Positions 49,001 to 58,252 of a stretch of 64,000 nucleotides of DNA are shown here, piece after piece (within the stretch, counting starts at the first letter, position 1; each line of letters begins with the position of its first letter). The stretch covers positions 248,001-312,000 of the forward strand of contig NZ_JAPLET010000030.1 in NCBI RefSeq assembly GCF_026391055.1. The letters are read 5' to 3'. The DNA comes from Spirosoma sp. (GTDB lineage: Bacteria > Bacteroidota > Bacteroidia > Cytophagales > Spirosomataceae). The position numbers were made by a program, and so were the translations under genes. Under the pieces are notes generated by a model. That model saw only the letters and a program-made list of their open reading frames with translations. It was not told the origin of the DNA and made no database searches.

Positions 49001-52000
49001 TTCCGACCCGAATGAAGGTAGACACCTGCCCGCTTTCGTTGTCGGGATTGTGCATGTGTACGAACATTTTGAGTCGCTCCCGGAACAGCAGATTAAGATT
49101 GGTATTCCGGAACGCCCCGCGCGAATCACCATCGCGCAGGTTGGTTACACTCAGGCGCATCGACTGTTCGTTCAGCTCAACGACGTTCGGCTGAGTATAG
49201 TCCCGGTCGCGAACGTAGCCCGGCGGTACGGAGTAAATGTATTTGTCACCTCCCTGAGCGCTCGTCTGGGTGCTGCTGTTTTCTTCTACGTTCACCGTCG
49301 ACACCGTAAAGTTAGCATCGTAGGGTTCGGGCACTTCCTGTAGGCCGCGCTGGGTCAGGTCGCCGGTATACTTGCGGTACTGGTTGGCCTCCATCTGCAA
49401 CTGAGCAAAACGCAGCACGACCGGCTCGGCAAAGTCGGTCAGGTACATCCGCATGAAACGCATGGACTTAAAGCCGTTGATGCTGCCCACTTTACGGAGT
49501 GGCTCACGAATCGGAATCCGGAACTGATACCAGGTAACAACGCCCCCTGGCGCCCCTTTTGTGGGTACAGATACTTTATCGACAATGTATTTCGATGCGC
49601 CCACTTCCAGTTTACCGGGCCGCAAGTCTACTTCGTACTCATAATATGCCTCGTTATCATTGATGGTATTATCGATGTTCAGGTCTTCAATATCGGGCAG
49701 TGTCGACGACGCGGGGGTCAGAAACTGGTTGGTGCTGGTGTTTTCGGGAGAGTTATTCTCCATGCCCATGAACCGCTTGTACCGCGCAACAAGGTATTTC
49801 TGCTGGTCTGCCTCTTCGCCCAGGTAAAACTTAAAATCATCGCCGGAAGGGTCCTGCTGAATCTCAGCCAGTACCGCCGGGTCAGTTACGCGCGTCTGGA
49901 TGGCCCGTAAGTAATTCTGAAAAAACTGCTGTTCGGATGTCACCCCGTCCGGAATAGTAGGCTGGCTGCTCAATCCGTCCAGACCAATATCCTGCCGTTC
50001 GCGAACACCACTCTGAAAGGCGTTTGTGACAAACTGCTGCGTGGGCGCTTTCCCCCAGTTGGTTGTCTGAACACCCCCGATTCTGGGGTTGTTGGTCGTA
50101 TCGGCACTGGCTGGGAAACCATTTTCGAACTCGTACCGGCCGTCTTTAATAACGTCTTCCGAAATATCGCCGAGGTTGAAGACCAGTTTACCGCCCGAGG
50201 TGTTGTTTATATTCTTTGTATCATCGCTGCTGCCCCGCACTTTACCGGCCTCACCGGGAACGAAAGGGTCCATCAGCCAGAATGTTACGTTCTCGATATT
50301 GGCGTTATCAAAATCAATGTCCGACGCGATGGCCCGCGTTACAGCCCCGAAATTCTGTCTGGGATTCGGCAGTCTACCAGCGGCATCCAGGTTGGTATTG
50401 TAGTTATACATCCCCCGCTCGGCCGGAAAATACGATACGTCGAGAATACTTTCGGGCAACTGAACCACCCGCGCCGACCGGCCCGGGAACAGATCCTGAG
50501 GGAGGAAAGGCCGCTCGTAAACGTGCCCATTTACGTCCTCCAAATCAATATTCGAAGCAACGCCCAGCGTACCCGTCGAGCCAAAAATACTGGGATCGAC
50601 TGTGTAGACCGACATACGGGCACGGTTGTAGGCAAACGGCAACGGGTCGGCAAAGGAGCCCTGCGGAAACTGCTGGGGAGTAGCACCCAGTCGCCAGCGC
50701 GTGGGCTGACGGGTCAGATCGAAGATGGTGCGGGCCGCTTCAAAGTCATCCAGATAGCTTTCGTTCCGCGCCTTTTGGTTCGTACCGGGAAACAGCTGAG
50801 CCACTTCGGCATTGAGCTGAACCGTCGACATTTCTTTAGTCTGCACGCCCGGTAAGGCATCGAGCAGGCGCGTCAGGCCGGGAGCATCTTTGCGGATGTT
50901 GGCGTTAACGCCCAGAATGGTGTTGTTGACGGGCTCATTGCCAAGGGCCACGCGGGTCAGAAAACCGGCGGGCGTCTCTTTCATGTGCATAGCCGTCAGC
51001 CCGATACTAACGTCTCTATTGATGGCGTAATCCAGTCGGGTACCAATCAGGGTACGAATCTGGTTCTGGAACAGGTCGGGCTGTTCGTAGCTGATGCGAA
51101 TCTCGCGGCCGGAATTCGTTACGCTCTCGTTGATGATCCGCAACCGGCCAATCTGTGCTTCGAGTATGTAGTCCTGACCGGCTACCAGCGGCACACCACC
51201 GGCGGTTACCGTCACCGACTGCTCATTGACGCCATAAGGCAGTTGCACTTCGGCTCCATTCCCCGACTGGAAAGACCCTTTCAGGAAAAACTTGTTCTTC
51301 TCCGCAATCTGCTGAGCGTCGGTTTGCGTGGTTCGGTACAATTGGTCGAACACGTACTTGGACCGCAAAGTCGCGTCATTACCAAGCCGGGTAGCCAGAT
51401 AAGCCCCGAACGGCTCCAGCGTCGGAAAAATGATCTTGCCGTACCGGCTGTCGATGGTGATGTTCTCGACATAGTCGAAGTTACCATCGGGCTGGGCGTC
51501 CAGCTGCTGGTTGAGTCGGTCCATGCCGAACACCTGAACCAGCGGTATGTTTTGAATCGGCCCCTCCTGAAGGTTGGGGTTGTCGATACCCGTTAAGTCG
51601 TCCTTGTAAATAACCCGTAACTGGAATCCCTGACGCGTAATCTGTGCCGTATTGAGGGAGTAGATGTTTTTCATCATCAGGTTCCACATCGGCAACTGGA
51701 GATTATTACGGAGCGTAGCTGACTTTAGCAATTTCAGTACCAGCACCTCATCGTCACGCCGGGCCTGATAATCTTCGGTTAGTTCACCCACTTTATAGCG
51801 TCGGCCCTGGTAAGTATACTCGTAGGCAACGGCCAGAATCTCATCGTTTCGCAGGGGCGTTACCAGCGAGATATAGCCCAGTTCGGGCTGGAGTTTGTAT
51901 TCCCGGTCGGTCAGGCGTTTGGCCCCCCGCAGCAGGTCGTAATCCGTTCCTTTATTAAGTGTATAAGTACCCGTCAATACCTCATTGGCCCGGTCCACTT

Positions 52001-53741
52001 GCCGAAACGGGTTGGCGGTATTGGCGGTGAGTTTATTGTACAGGCTGTTAGCTGCGTTGTCGGTCGGGGTTCGGTTATTGCGGGAAAAGGGCGGCAGGTT
52101 CGGGTTGTTCTGCGCGTATGGGTTGCCTTCGCCCAAATCCTGAAAGCCAGCGATGTTTCGCAGGGATTCGGTCGTGTTCGTCCGGTTCGTCACGTACACT
52201 TCCACGCGTGTTATGTTTACTCCCGAGGTTACCTGGGGCAGCGTTTTCAGCGACGATTCGTAGTTGGCCCGGAAGAACTGCGACAGGAAAAAGTGCCGGT
52301 TTTCGTCGTACTGATCGGCCCGGATTTCGAACGGACGGCTCGACGTTCCCCCACGCAGCACAATCTCGTTCTTCCGCGACCGCTGTTGCGAAGCGACCAG
52401 CGTGGCGTTCAGCTTACCGAACCGCAACTGGGTTTTTATACCGAATAGGTTCTGTACACCCGGTATTAACTGACTATTGACCGCCCAGCTAATGTTACCC
52501 ACTTCCAGCCCTTGCAGTATGCTTTCGTTCTGGGGTGTAAAATTGGGCATTGATCCGTTCATACCCGGTACATTCGGCATACCCGGCAGATTGGGTGTAC
52601 CAGGCAGGTTAGGAACGCTGGGTAGATTAGGCATTCCTGGAAGGCCCTGTCCGGTACCCAACGCGGGTAAACCACCGCCCGGCCGGTAATTCAGTTTGAG
52701 GGCGTTCTCGAAGTTAAAGCTGGCTTTGGTGTCGAAATTGGCCAGTACGCCCAGCTTTTCGCCGATCTTGCCGTTGAAATTTATACTGATCTGCTCATTG
52801 AACAGAAAGTTGCCATTCCGGCGCTGACGAACAGGAAGAACCGGGTTATCAATGAATTGATACAGGTACCCAAAATCGAGGGTCACAAATCCATTGGGTT
52901 TGAAGTCGACCTGACTACCGCCAAAAAGCCGGTCAATAACGGGCGGCAGTTCGAGCTTAGGGACCAGTCCCCGCCCACTTAGCGCACTTTGCCCATCACG
53001 CTTGGCACTGTATTCACGCCATATATTTTGTTCAACCCGCTGGTTTTGGAGCTGGTTGTAGGTTGAGAAAGGAATTGTTTCGCCGGGGCGGTACGGCAAG
53101 CCAAACTGCGTAGGCGGCAGAATAGCCCCCTGAACGGTGGTACTCACAACCGGTGCCGAACTGGTAGCCGTGTTGCTCATGGGTGCCCCGGAAAGCGACA
53201 CGCCCGACCGTACCCGTTCCGTAATGGCAATATTCCCATCGGGACCTAACCGAAAATCGGTGGAAACACCTTTGGGATCACGAAGAATAAATGGTGATTT
53301 TGATGACCGCTCCGAAAACCGTGTGGCCCGTCGGTCGGGCCAGTTAACGGTTGGCCGCCGGTTGGCGCTTCGCAGTGAGCGGATGCTATCAGTACGCTCC
53401 TGAAGGGCCTGTTTGGCCGAGTCGGCTCGCATAATGGCCCGTCGACGGGCGTTGGCGCGTGCCGAATCAGTTGCAGCCTGTTGGCGTCGGGTAGCCGCTC
53501 CGCGCCGGGCGGGTGTTGTAGTGGGTTGTTCCTGTCCTAAACTCACTCCCAGTCCAATAAGCAACCAGCATCCCATCATGAGCCACCCGTTTGGAACAAA
53601 CAGGAGCCTGGTGACAGCGGGAATTAAGTGGCTAACGACAGACGTGTGAACAAAGTAAGGGTTCACCATTGAGGGTACTTTATAGTTCAGAATTTGTAGC
53701 GTATGGGACGTTCTTCTATCAAACGGCCGAAATCGGCCCAA
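46047..53741 (-). CDS. sprA: Cell surface protein SprA (T9SS/gliding outer-membrane translocon)
   Basis: 2564-aa secreted protein with SprA-like sequence (SRGLVPKLELPPVIDRLFGGSQVDFKPNGFVTLDFGYLYQ...GKIGEKLGVLANFDTKASFNFENALKLNY...); neighbours gcvH and vanZ as in other Bacteroidota. Start may be the internal MVNPYFVHTSVV. Confidence 0.95.
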   Translation of the reverse strand: MGRFRPFDRRTSHTLQILNYKVPSMVNPYFVHTSVVSHLIPAVTRLLFVPNGWLMMGCWLLIGLGVSLGQEQPTTTPARRGAATRRQQAATDSARANARRRAIMRADSAKQALQERTDSIRSLRSANRRPTVNWPDRRATRFSERSSKSPFILRDPKGVSTDFRLGPDGNIAITERVRSGVSLSGAPMSNTATSSAPVVSTTVQGAILPPTQFGLPYRPGETIPFSTYNQLQNQRVEQNIWREYSAKRDGQSALSGRGLVPKLELPPVIDRLFGGSQVDFKPNGFVTLDFGYLYQFIDNPVLPVRQRRNGNFLFNEQISINFNGKIGEKLGVLANFDTKASFNFENALKLNYRPGGGLPALGTGQGLPGMPNLPSVPNLPGTPNLPGMPNVPGMNGSMPNFTPQNESILQGLEVGNISWAVNSQLIPGVQNLFGIKTQLRFGKLNATLVASQQRSRKNEIVLRGGTSSRPFEIRADQYDENRHFFLSQFFRANYESSLKTLPQVTSGVNITRVEVYVTNRTNTTESLRNIAGFQDLGEGNPYAQNNPNLPPFSRNNRTPTDNAANSLYNKLTANTANPFRQVDRANEVLTGTYTLNKGTDYDLLRGAKRLTDREYKLQPELGYISLVTPLRNDEILAVAYEYTYQGRRYKVGELTEDYQARRDDEVLVLKLLKSATLRNNLQLPMWNLMMKNIYSLNTAQITRQGFQLRVIYKDDLTGIDNPNLQEGPIQNIPLVQVFGMDRLNQQLDAQPDGNFDYVENITIDSRYGKIIFPTLEPFGAYLATRLGNDATLRSKYVFDQLYRTTQTDAQQIAEKNKFFLKGSFQSGNGAEVQLPYGVNEQSVTVTAGGVPLVAGQDYILEAQIGRLRIINESVTNSGREIRISYEQPDLFQNQIRTLIGTRLDYAINRDVSIGLTAMHMKETPAGFLTRVALGNEPVNNTILGVNANIRKDAPGLTRLLDALPGVQTKEMSTVQLNAEVAQLFPGTNQKARNESYLDDFEAARTIFDLTRQPTRWRLGATPQQFPQGSFADPLPFAYNRARMSVYTVDPSIFGSTGTLGVASNIDLEDVNGHVYERPFLPQDLFPGRSARVVQLPESILDVSYFPAERGMYNYNTNLDAAGRLPNPRQNFGAVTRAIASDIDFDNANIENVTFWLMDPFVPGEAGKVRGSSDDTKNINNTSGGKLVFNLGDISEDVIKDGRYEFENGFPASADTTNNPRIGGVQTTNWGKAPTQQFVTNAFQSGVRERQDIGLDGLSSQPTIPDGVTSEQQFFQNYLRAIQTRVTDPAVLAEIQQDPSGDDFKFYLGEEADQQKYLVARYKRFMGMENNSPENTSTNQFLTPASSTLPDIEDLNIDNTINDNEAYYEYEVDLRPGKLEVGASKYIVDKVSVPTKGAPGGVVTWYQFRIPIREPLRKVGSINGFKSMRFMRMYLTDFAEPVVLRFAQLQMEANQYRKYTGDLTQRGLQEVPEPYDANFTVSTVNVEENSSTQTSAQGGDKYIYSVPPGYVRDRDYTQPNVVELNEQSMRLSVTNLRDGDSRGAFRNTNLNLLFRERLKMFVHMHNPDNESGQVSTFIRVGTDYTDNYYEIEIPDLVATPSGNQPADVVWPSANELDLALEELINLKANRNRLYTRRTSLPYSERSVNNRYILTVVGSPDLSSVQSIMIGVRNPKIAGDGERPKSFTVWVDELRAYGYDQHAGMAAIGSLNMKLADIGTLTASGRITTFGFGGVQTRIGERALETTTEFGFSSALAVDKFLPASWGLRIPLYVNYDHRNVDPHFDPLDPDTPLETSLSTKAESDRDSYRRLVQDNTTRRGYNFSNVRKVKTNPESKSHFWDFENFAFTYAFTDAKRTNILTQEYLQQQTRGGIAYTYTGQPKAFEPFRNKASFEAPYLRWLKDFNLTLLPTLVSIRTDLDRSFIKTQLRSSDLTTNGIIPQYEKYFLFNRYYDLTWNLTRSLVLTYHAQANAIIDEPAGDINTQAKRDSILTSLKNLGRMKNFVQDIRATYRLPLDKIPLLDWIAADAVYGVGYQFQANSYGVADSLGVPFGNVIRNNRERGITGRVDLIRLYNKIRYLRFANTPSPIRKNFARNPGDVEDVVRSENTVLKNFTRALLTVRGINFSYIQQESTILPGFLPTPKLFGVSSGAGSAPGLGFVLGSQDPNIAYRAADKGWLSPSTVLNTAFQQNITRKFTANTTLEPFKDFRMQINWRLDRTDAYQEYFRPGAQGGPFETYSPVRNGQFSMSFWSFRTAFEGLRGDNTSPIFDRFESYRQFFVEKLTKANSEGVVKGEYTKTSQDVLIPAFFAAYSGQPAEKAQLSPFYNFPLPNWTIAYNGLSGLGIIRKQFSAFTINHSYSSTYSVGNFISNLDYTAAYVNLAVQGYPMAAAINQLGQYVPVFAMSTITMSEKFQPLIGVQFQTKSRISGRLEYNQSRDVALNLSNSQVAELSNKDLTASVGFTRQNVRIPFLINGAVKRLKNDLTFSCNLTLRDTRAIQRKLDAEQIITAGNVNFQLRPQISYIVNRRLNFNFYFDRTFNDPLVSNSFRRATTSGGIQVKFNLAE
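52561..52645. repeat. 18-bp-period degenerate tandem repeat inside sprA
   Basis: Units such as gattgggtgtaccaggca / ggttaggaacgctgggta / gattaggcattcctggaa, encoding GLPGMPNLPSVPNLPGTPNLPGMPNVPGM. Confidence 0.85.
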
Positions 53742-53805
53742 TCGTCTAATTGAATGACAGATTTTTTATATAGCTCTTTTCTTTCGGTATAGCATATGTA
53801 TATAA

Positions 53806-53813
53806 CAAAAGTA
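53806..53813 (-). promoter_or_regulatory. Putative sprA -7 box
   Basis: Minus strand TACTTTTG (TAnnTTTG), about 65 nt upstream of the called start; only a weak -33 match. Confidence 0.4.
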
Positions 53814-53933
53814 GGCATTAAGCGAATGGCATACGAATAAGTGTCACGACGATTTGAAATATTTTTCGTTCGTGAACTTCTCCGCACCTATCACCTAATG
53901 CCTTACAATTACCAGGCCAGAATCTAAAAATGA

Positions 53934-55460
53934 TTAGTGAGACTCCTTAACCGTTATCCCCGTCAAGGGCAAAACAGACACTGGCGATGAGCGCCTTACG
54001 GCCTGAATAAGCGAATAAATAGTAACCATACCAAATCCCACCATCAGCATGATATGAAGAAAAAACATCCGGAAATCCTGTAGGTAAACGGCCAGCCCAA
54101 GACCAAAGAAGAAGTATAAAGCAAGGAATCCTTCAGCAATCGTTAGCCAGCTAATCCGGCGGCTGATGTACTTGTTGGCAGCCCAACTGTCGGCGGCTGT
54201 TTTCACGTTGAACTTGGGTGTCCGGACAAAAGGCGTCTTGCGCCCCATGTATCCTTCAACTACAGCAATGGTGTTGTGCAGCGACAAGCCCATCATGAGC
54301 GATGAATACATCGGAAAATACCACGCGAGCCGGGCTTTATTAGCACCTTTTAAAAACCACACGGGTATGCCGTAAAAGGTAATCAGGATGAGCAGGTTAA
54401 ACTGAAAGAGGTTTATCACAACAAACACCCACTCCCACTCGGGATGCTGGCTACGAATGTAAATGAGGGGCACACTCATCACGCCCAGAATCAGCACCAG
54501 AATAAAGGTGGCACTGCTGAAGAGGTGAAAAAATGCGTGCAGTTTCATTGACAGCGAAACGCCCGGTGTTTTCAGCACGTTGACGAACAGTTTGCGGGCA
54601 CATTCGGCGGCTCCTTTCATCCAGCGGTACTGCTGCGACTTGAGGGCATTCATGGCCACGGGTAGCTCGGCGGGTGAGCCCACATCTTCCCGGTACACAA
54701 ACTTCCAGCCCCGCAGCTGTGCCCGGTAGCTCAGGTCCAGGTCTTCCGTCAGCGTATCGCTTTGCCAGCCACCGGCATCGGCGATGGCCACTTTGCGCCA
54801 TACGCCACCCGTACCGTTGAAATTAGCGAGCAGTCCGGCAGCATAGCGCCCGCTTTGCTCAACCGTAAAATGGGCATTAAGCCCGAATGCCTGCAATTGC
54901 GTGATTAGCGAAAAGTCTTCGTTCAGGTGCTCCCAGCGGGTTTGCACAATGGCTACTTTCGGATCGGCAAAGTGCGGCACCGTTTTGAGCAGAAACTCAG
55001 GGTCCGGCACAAAGTCGGCGTCGAAAATGGCGACAAACTCTCCTTTCGCCAGCGTAAGTCCATAGGCGAGGGCTCCGGCTTTAAACCCCTTGCGCTCCGG
55101 CCGACGAATGTGTTCAATATCAAATCCCTGCTTTTTGTATTCGGCCACTTTTCGGGCAATAATAGAGACGGTTTCGTCTGTTGAGTCGTCCAGCACCTGG
55201 ATATCGAGCTTATCTTTTGGGTATTTCAACAGCACGACGGCGTCGATCAGTCGCTCCACGACGTACAATTCATTGTAAACAGGCAGTTGAACGGTGAGCC
55301 TGGGCAGGGCATCCGGCGAATAATCAGCGGCCGATTGGGCGAGTGCCCGACGCTTCTTTTCTGAACGTAAATAACTAATTATCAGACTTAATTGACCACA
55401 GTTATATACAAACAACAGGAGTAAGGCTATTGCGTATAGTATCAGGACCAGAATTTCCAT
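53934..55460 (-). CDS. Family 2 glycosyltransferase, processive/cellulose-synthase-like membrane enzyme
   Basis: LPRLTVQLPVYNELYVVERLIDAVVLLKYPKDKLDIQVLDDSTDET; FDADFVPDPEF; TEDLDLSYRAQLRGW; QQYRWMKGA (QxxRW); TM helices. Confidence 0.95.
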   Translation of the reverse strand: MEILVLILYAIALLLLFVYNCGQLSLIISYLRSEKKRRALAQSAADYSPDALPRLTVQLPVYNELYVVERLIDAVVLLKYPKDKLDIQVLDDSTDETVSIIARKVAEYKKQGFDIEHIRRPERKGFKAGALAYGLTLAKGEFVAIFDADFVPDPEFLLKTVPHFADPKVAIVQTRWEHLNEDFSLITQLQAFGLNAHFTVEQSGRYAAGLLANFNGTGGVWRKVAIADAGGWQSDTLTEDLDLSYRAQLRGWKFVYREDVGSPAELPVAMNALKSQQYRWMKGAAECARKLFVNVLKTPGVSLSMKLHAFFHLFSSATFILVLILGVMSVPLIYIRSQHPEWEWVFVVINLFQFNLLILITFYGIPVWFLKGANKARLAWYFPMYSSLMMGLSLHNTIAVVEGYMGRKTPFVRTPKFNVKTAADSWAANKYISRRISWLTIAEGFLALYFFFGLGLAVYLQDFRMFFLHIMLMVGFGMVTIYSLIQAVRRSSPVSVLPLTGITVKESH

Positions 55461-55656
55461 ATTGACGAAGACGAGACGATAGTGCCATGCGCTAGTAATC
55501 TAATATTTTAGTAGACTAAGCTTATGAGTAACTGGAGAAGTAGCCAAATGGTTAGCGGATGAAGGGTCTAATTAGGCTGTGTCTCGGGATATGTTGGCTA
55601 AGTTTCCAGACGAGCCTATCGGCACTAAACCCAGATTCGCGTAAAATAGCCTATAC

Positions 55657-56463
55657 TTGAACATGGAAATTTCGTTTATCGGTGCCGGAAACCTTGCCTG
55701 GCACCTCGCTCCGGCGCTCGAAAACGCTGGCCATCACATCAATGAGGTCTATAGCCGACAGCTGCAACATGCGCGCCAGTTGGTCAGTAACTTGTACGAC
55801 GCGCATACCCATTCGGAGTTGAACTTCGCCGATAGCCCATCGAAATTATTTATCCTGGCCATTCCCGACGATGCCCTCGAACAGGTCTGTTCGCAACTGG
55901 TTTTACCGGAAGATGCTATTCTGGTACATACAGCCGGTGCCCGTACGCTTGCCTCGCTGGAACAGTGGATGGCCATTTACAGTGATGTACCCGTTCAAAC
56001 GGGTGTCTTTTATCCGCTCCAGACGTTCAGCAAAGGGCAGTCGTTTATGGTGTTCGACGAAATTCCACTCTGCATCGAATCGGGCGACAGCGTAACGGAG
56101 GAAACCCTGGTACAGTTGGGTCAGGACATCAGCGATATTGTTTACATTATCACGTCTGAAGAACGTCGGGCGCTGCACGTTGCCGCTGTTTTTGCCTGCA
56201 ATTTTACCAACCACCTGCTCACACTCGCCCACGACCTTACCGTACAGGACGGACTGGATTTCGACCTGCTCCGGCCCATCATCGGCGAAACTTTTCGGAA
56301 AGGACTGGCCGCTTCCGATCCGGCGGATGTACAGACAGGCCCCGCCCGCCGTGGTGACCTGACCACCATTGACACGCATCTGGCCTACCTCAGCAACCAG
56401 CCGAAGCTCTCCGAGATTTACCAGTTACTCACACAAAGCATTCAGCATCAATACCGCCAGTAA
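55657..56463 (+). CDS. Rossmann-like/DUF2520 NAD(P)-binding protein
   Basis: MEISFIGAGNLAWHLAPALENAGHHINEVYSR; AVFACNFTNHLLTLAHDL...LRPIIGETFRKGL...QTGPARRGDLTTIDTHLAYL. Confidence 0.88.
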   Translation: MNMEISFIGAGNLAWHLAPALENAGHHINEVYSRQLQHARQLVSNLYDAHTHSELNFADSPSKLFILAIPDDALEQVCSQLVLPEDAILVHTAGARTLASLEQWMAIYSDVPVQTGVFYPLQTFSKGQSFMVFDEIPLCIESGDSVTEETLVQLGQDISDIVYIITSEERRALHVAAVFACNFTNHLLTLAHDLTVQDGLDFDLLRPIIGETFRKGLAASDPADVQTGPARRGDLTTIDTHLAYLSNQPKLSEIYQLLTQSIQHQYRQ

Positions 56464-56616
56464 TCCAATATGACTTTTCGCTTAACGTCAATTTAGGTAT
56501 CTACCGGGGCATCTGTCAAAAACCCGCATATAAGGATTACAACCGTACCCTAAAAGCGTACCAGAACCGATTTACACGTATTTTAAGTACCTTCGCCCTT
56601 CTCAATTGCATGAACC

Positions 56617-57126
56617 GTGAAGACCTATCAGTATTTAAGAAGTGGTATTCTGGAAGCGTATCTGTTGGGGTCGGCCACAGAAAAAGAAAAGGAAGAAGTC
56701 GAGAAACTTCTGACAACAGATGCGGATGTACTGGCTGAACTAAACGAATTGGAAGCCAGCATGGAAGACTATTTTTTACGTAATGCGGTTCCTCCCCCAC
56801 CCGGCATCCGGGAGGCCGTTGAGCTACGCATCAGCCAGACAGAAGTAAAAAAATGGGAAAAGCCACCCCATACTTACACGGAGCCTAAATCAACGGAATC
56901 AGAAGAGAGGGGGCCTTCTTATGTACACGTTGAGGTAGATAACACGCACATCCGGGTGCATAAGTACTGGCGTACCGCCTTTATCGCCATTTTCATCCTG
57001 TCGAAAGTGTTTTTGATTCTTGGTCTTTATTATTACTTCAAAGCGTCCAGCCAGGCCGATGAAATCGACCGACTGAAAGCCCAGATACAGCAAACAAGTC
57101 CCCTTTCACGTCCGGCAACACCCTGA
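56617..57126 (+). CDS. Anti-sigma-factor-like single-pass membrane protein (GTG start)
   Basis: SGILEAYLLGSATEKEKEEVEKLLTTDADVLAELNELEASMEDY resembles an anti-sigma N-terminal domain; one TM (TAFIAIFILSKVFLILGLYYYF), then coiled coil. Confidence 0.55.
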   Translation: MKTYQYLRSGILEAYLLGSATEKEKEEVEKLLTTDADVLAELNELEASMEDYFLRNAVPPPPGIREAVELRISQTEVKKWEKPPHTYTEPKSTESEERGPSYVHVEVDNTHIRVHKYWRTAFIAIFILSKVFLILGLYYYFKASSQADEIDRLKAQIQQTSPLSRPATP

Positions 57127-57190
57127 TCAGCCAATCGGACGGATTGGCTTTCGACGGTATTTTATTCATTTTGCAGTCAATACACGCCCG

Positions 57191-58216
57191 ATGAAACACA
57201 TCATTCTTAGTATCACCTTCAGTTTTTTACTGACGCTGCCCGCTTTGTCGCAGTGGCAACCCCAAACCGTAACGACCGATGCCAGTTTCAGGGCGGTTAG
57301 CGTAGCCAGCCCGGATGTTGCCTGGCTTGGTGGCACCAAAGGCACCTTCGTCCGAACCGTCGACGGTGGGAAAACGTGGCAAACCGGCACCGTGCCTGAC
57401 GCCCAAACCTGCGACTTTCGCGATGTTCAGGCCATCGACGCCCAAACGGCCTACCTCATGAGCGCCGGACCTGCCGAACAGGGACAGGCTCGTATTTATA
57501 AAACGACCGACGCCGGGCAGCACTGGACACTTCTCTATCAGACGCAGCAGAAAGGGGTGTTTTTTGACGGCATCGACTTCTGGGACGAGCAGCACGGCAT
57601 TGTTTTCAGTGATCCCATTGAAGGGAAATGGTTCATGCTAACGACCGACGACGGGGGTAAAACCTGGCAGCCGGTTTCGTCCGCAGCATTACCCCTGATG
57701 GAACCGAACGAAGCGGCCTTTGCCGCCAGCGGTACCAGTCTGGTTGTGCAGGGCAAGCGTAATGTCTGGATTGCATCGGGTGGAGGTACGTTCGGGCGGG
57801 TTTTCCGATCTACCGATCGGGGCCGTACATGGGCGGTCAGCAACACTCCTCTCCCAGCGGGCGAAGCCACAGGCCTGTTCGGGATGCGCTTTTTTACGAA
57901 CAAAATCGGGGTTGTTGTCGGCGGTAATTATAAGAAGGAACAACTGCCTGGCGCGAATGCGGCCATCACGCGCGATGGCGGGCAAAGCTGGCAGTTGCTT
58001 ACCCCTACTGACCCGCCCGGCCTGAAAGAAGCCGTTGCCCTGCTCCCCGGCGACCGGTTACTCACTGTAGGGCCTTCCGGCACGAGCCTTTCCGCCGATC
58101 AGGGCCAGACCTGGCAGCGACTCGACAATGACGGGTTTCATTCGGTGGCCTGCGCCAAAGGCACCTGTTACGCCGTTGGTGCCAAAGGAAAAGTAGCCAT
58201 GCAGCGGTTTAAGTGA
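57191..58216 (+). CDS. Secreted YCF48/BNR-repeat beta-propeller protein
   Basis: Repeats FVRTVDGGKTWQTG, IYKTTDAGQHWTLL, LTTDDGGKTWQPV, FRSTDRGRTWAV, AITRDGGQSWQLL. Confidence 0.88.
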   Translation: MKHIILSITFSFLLTLPALSQWQPQTVTTDASFRAVSVASPDVAWLGGTKGTFVRTVDGGKTWQTGTVPDAQTCDFRDVQAIDAQTAYLMSAGPAEQGQARIYKTTDAGQHWTLLYQTQQKGVFFDGIDFWDEQHGIVFSDPIEGKWFMLTTDDGGKTWQPVSSAALPLMEPNEAAFAASGTSLVVQGKRNVWIASGGGTFGRVFRSTDRGRTWAVSNTPLPAGEATGLFGMRFFTNKIGVVVGGNYKKEQLPGANAAITRDGGQSWQLLTPTDPPGLKEAVALLPGDRLLTVGPSGTSLSADQGQTWQRLDNDGFHSVACAKGTCYAVGAKGKVAMQRFK

Positions 58217-58252
58217 GGTATTGTGGTGGCAGGTTCTCAAACCTGCCACTCT

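Noticed and set aside
50985-51596. 203-aa plus-strand ORF
   Set aside because: Antisense to sprA, translation lacks motifs.
53687-53887. 66-aa minus-strand ORF upstream of sprA
   Set aside because: Overlaps the sprA start and the putative -7 box; no homology recognised.
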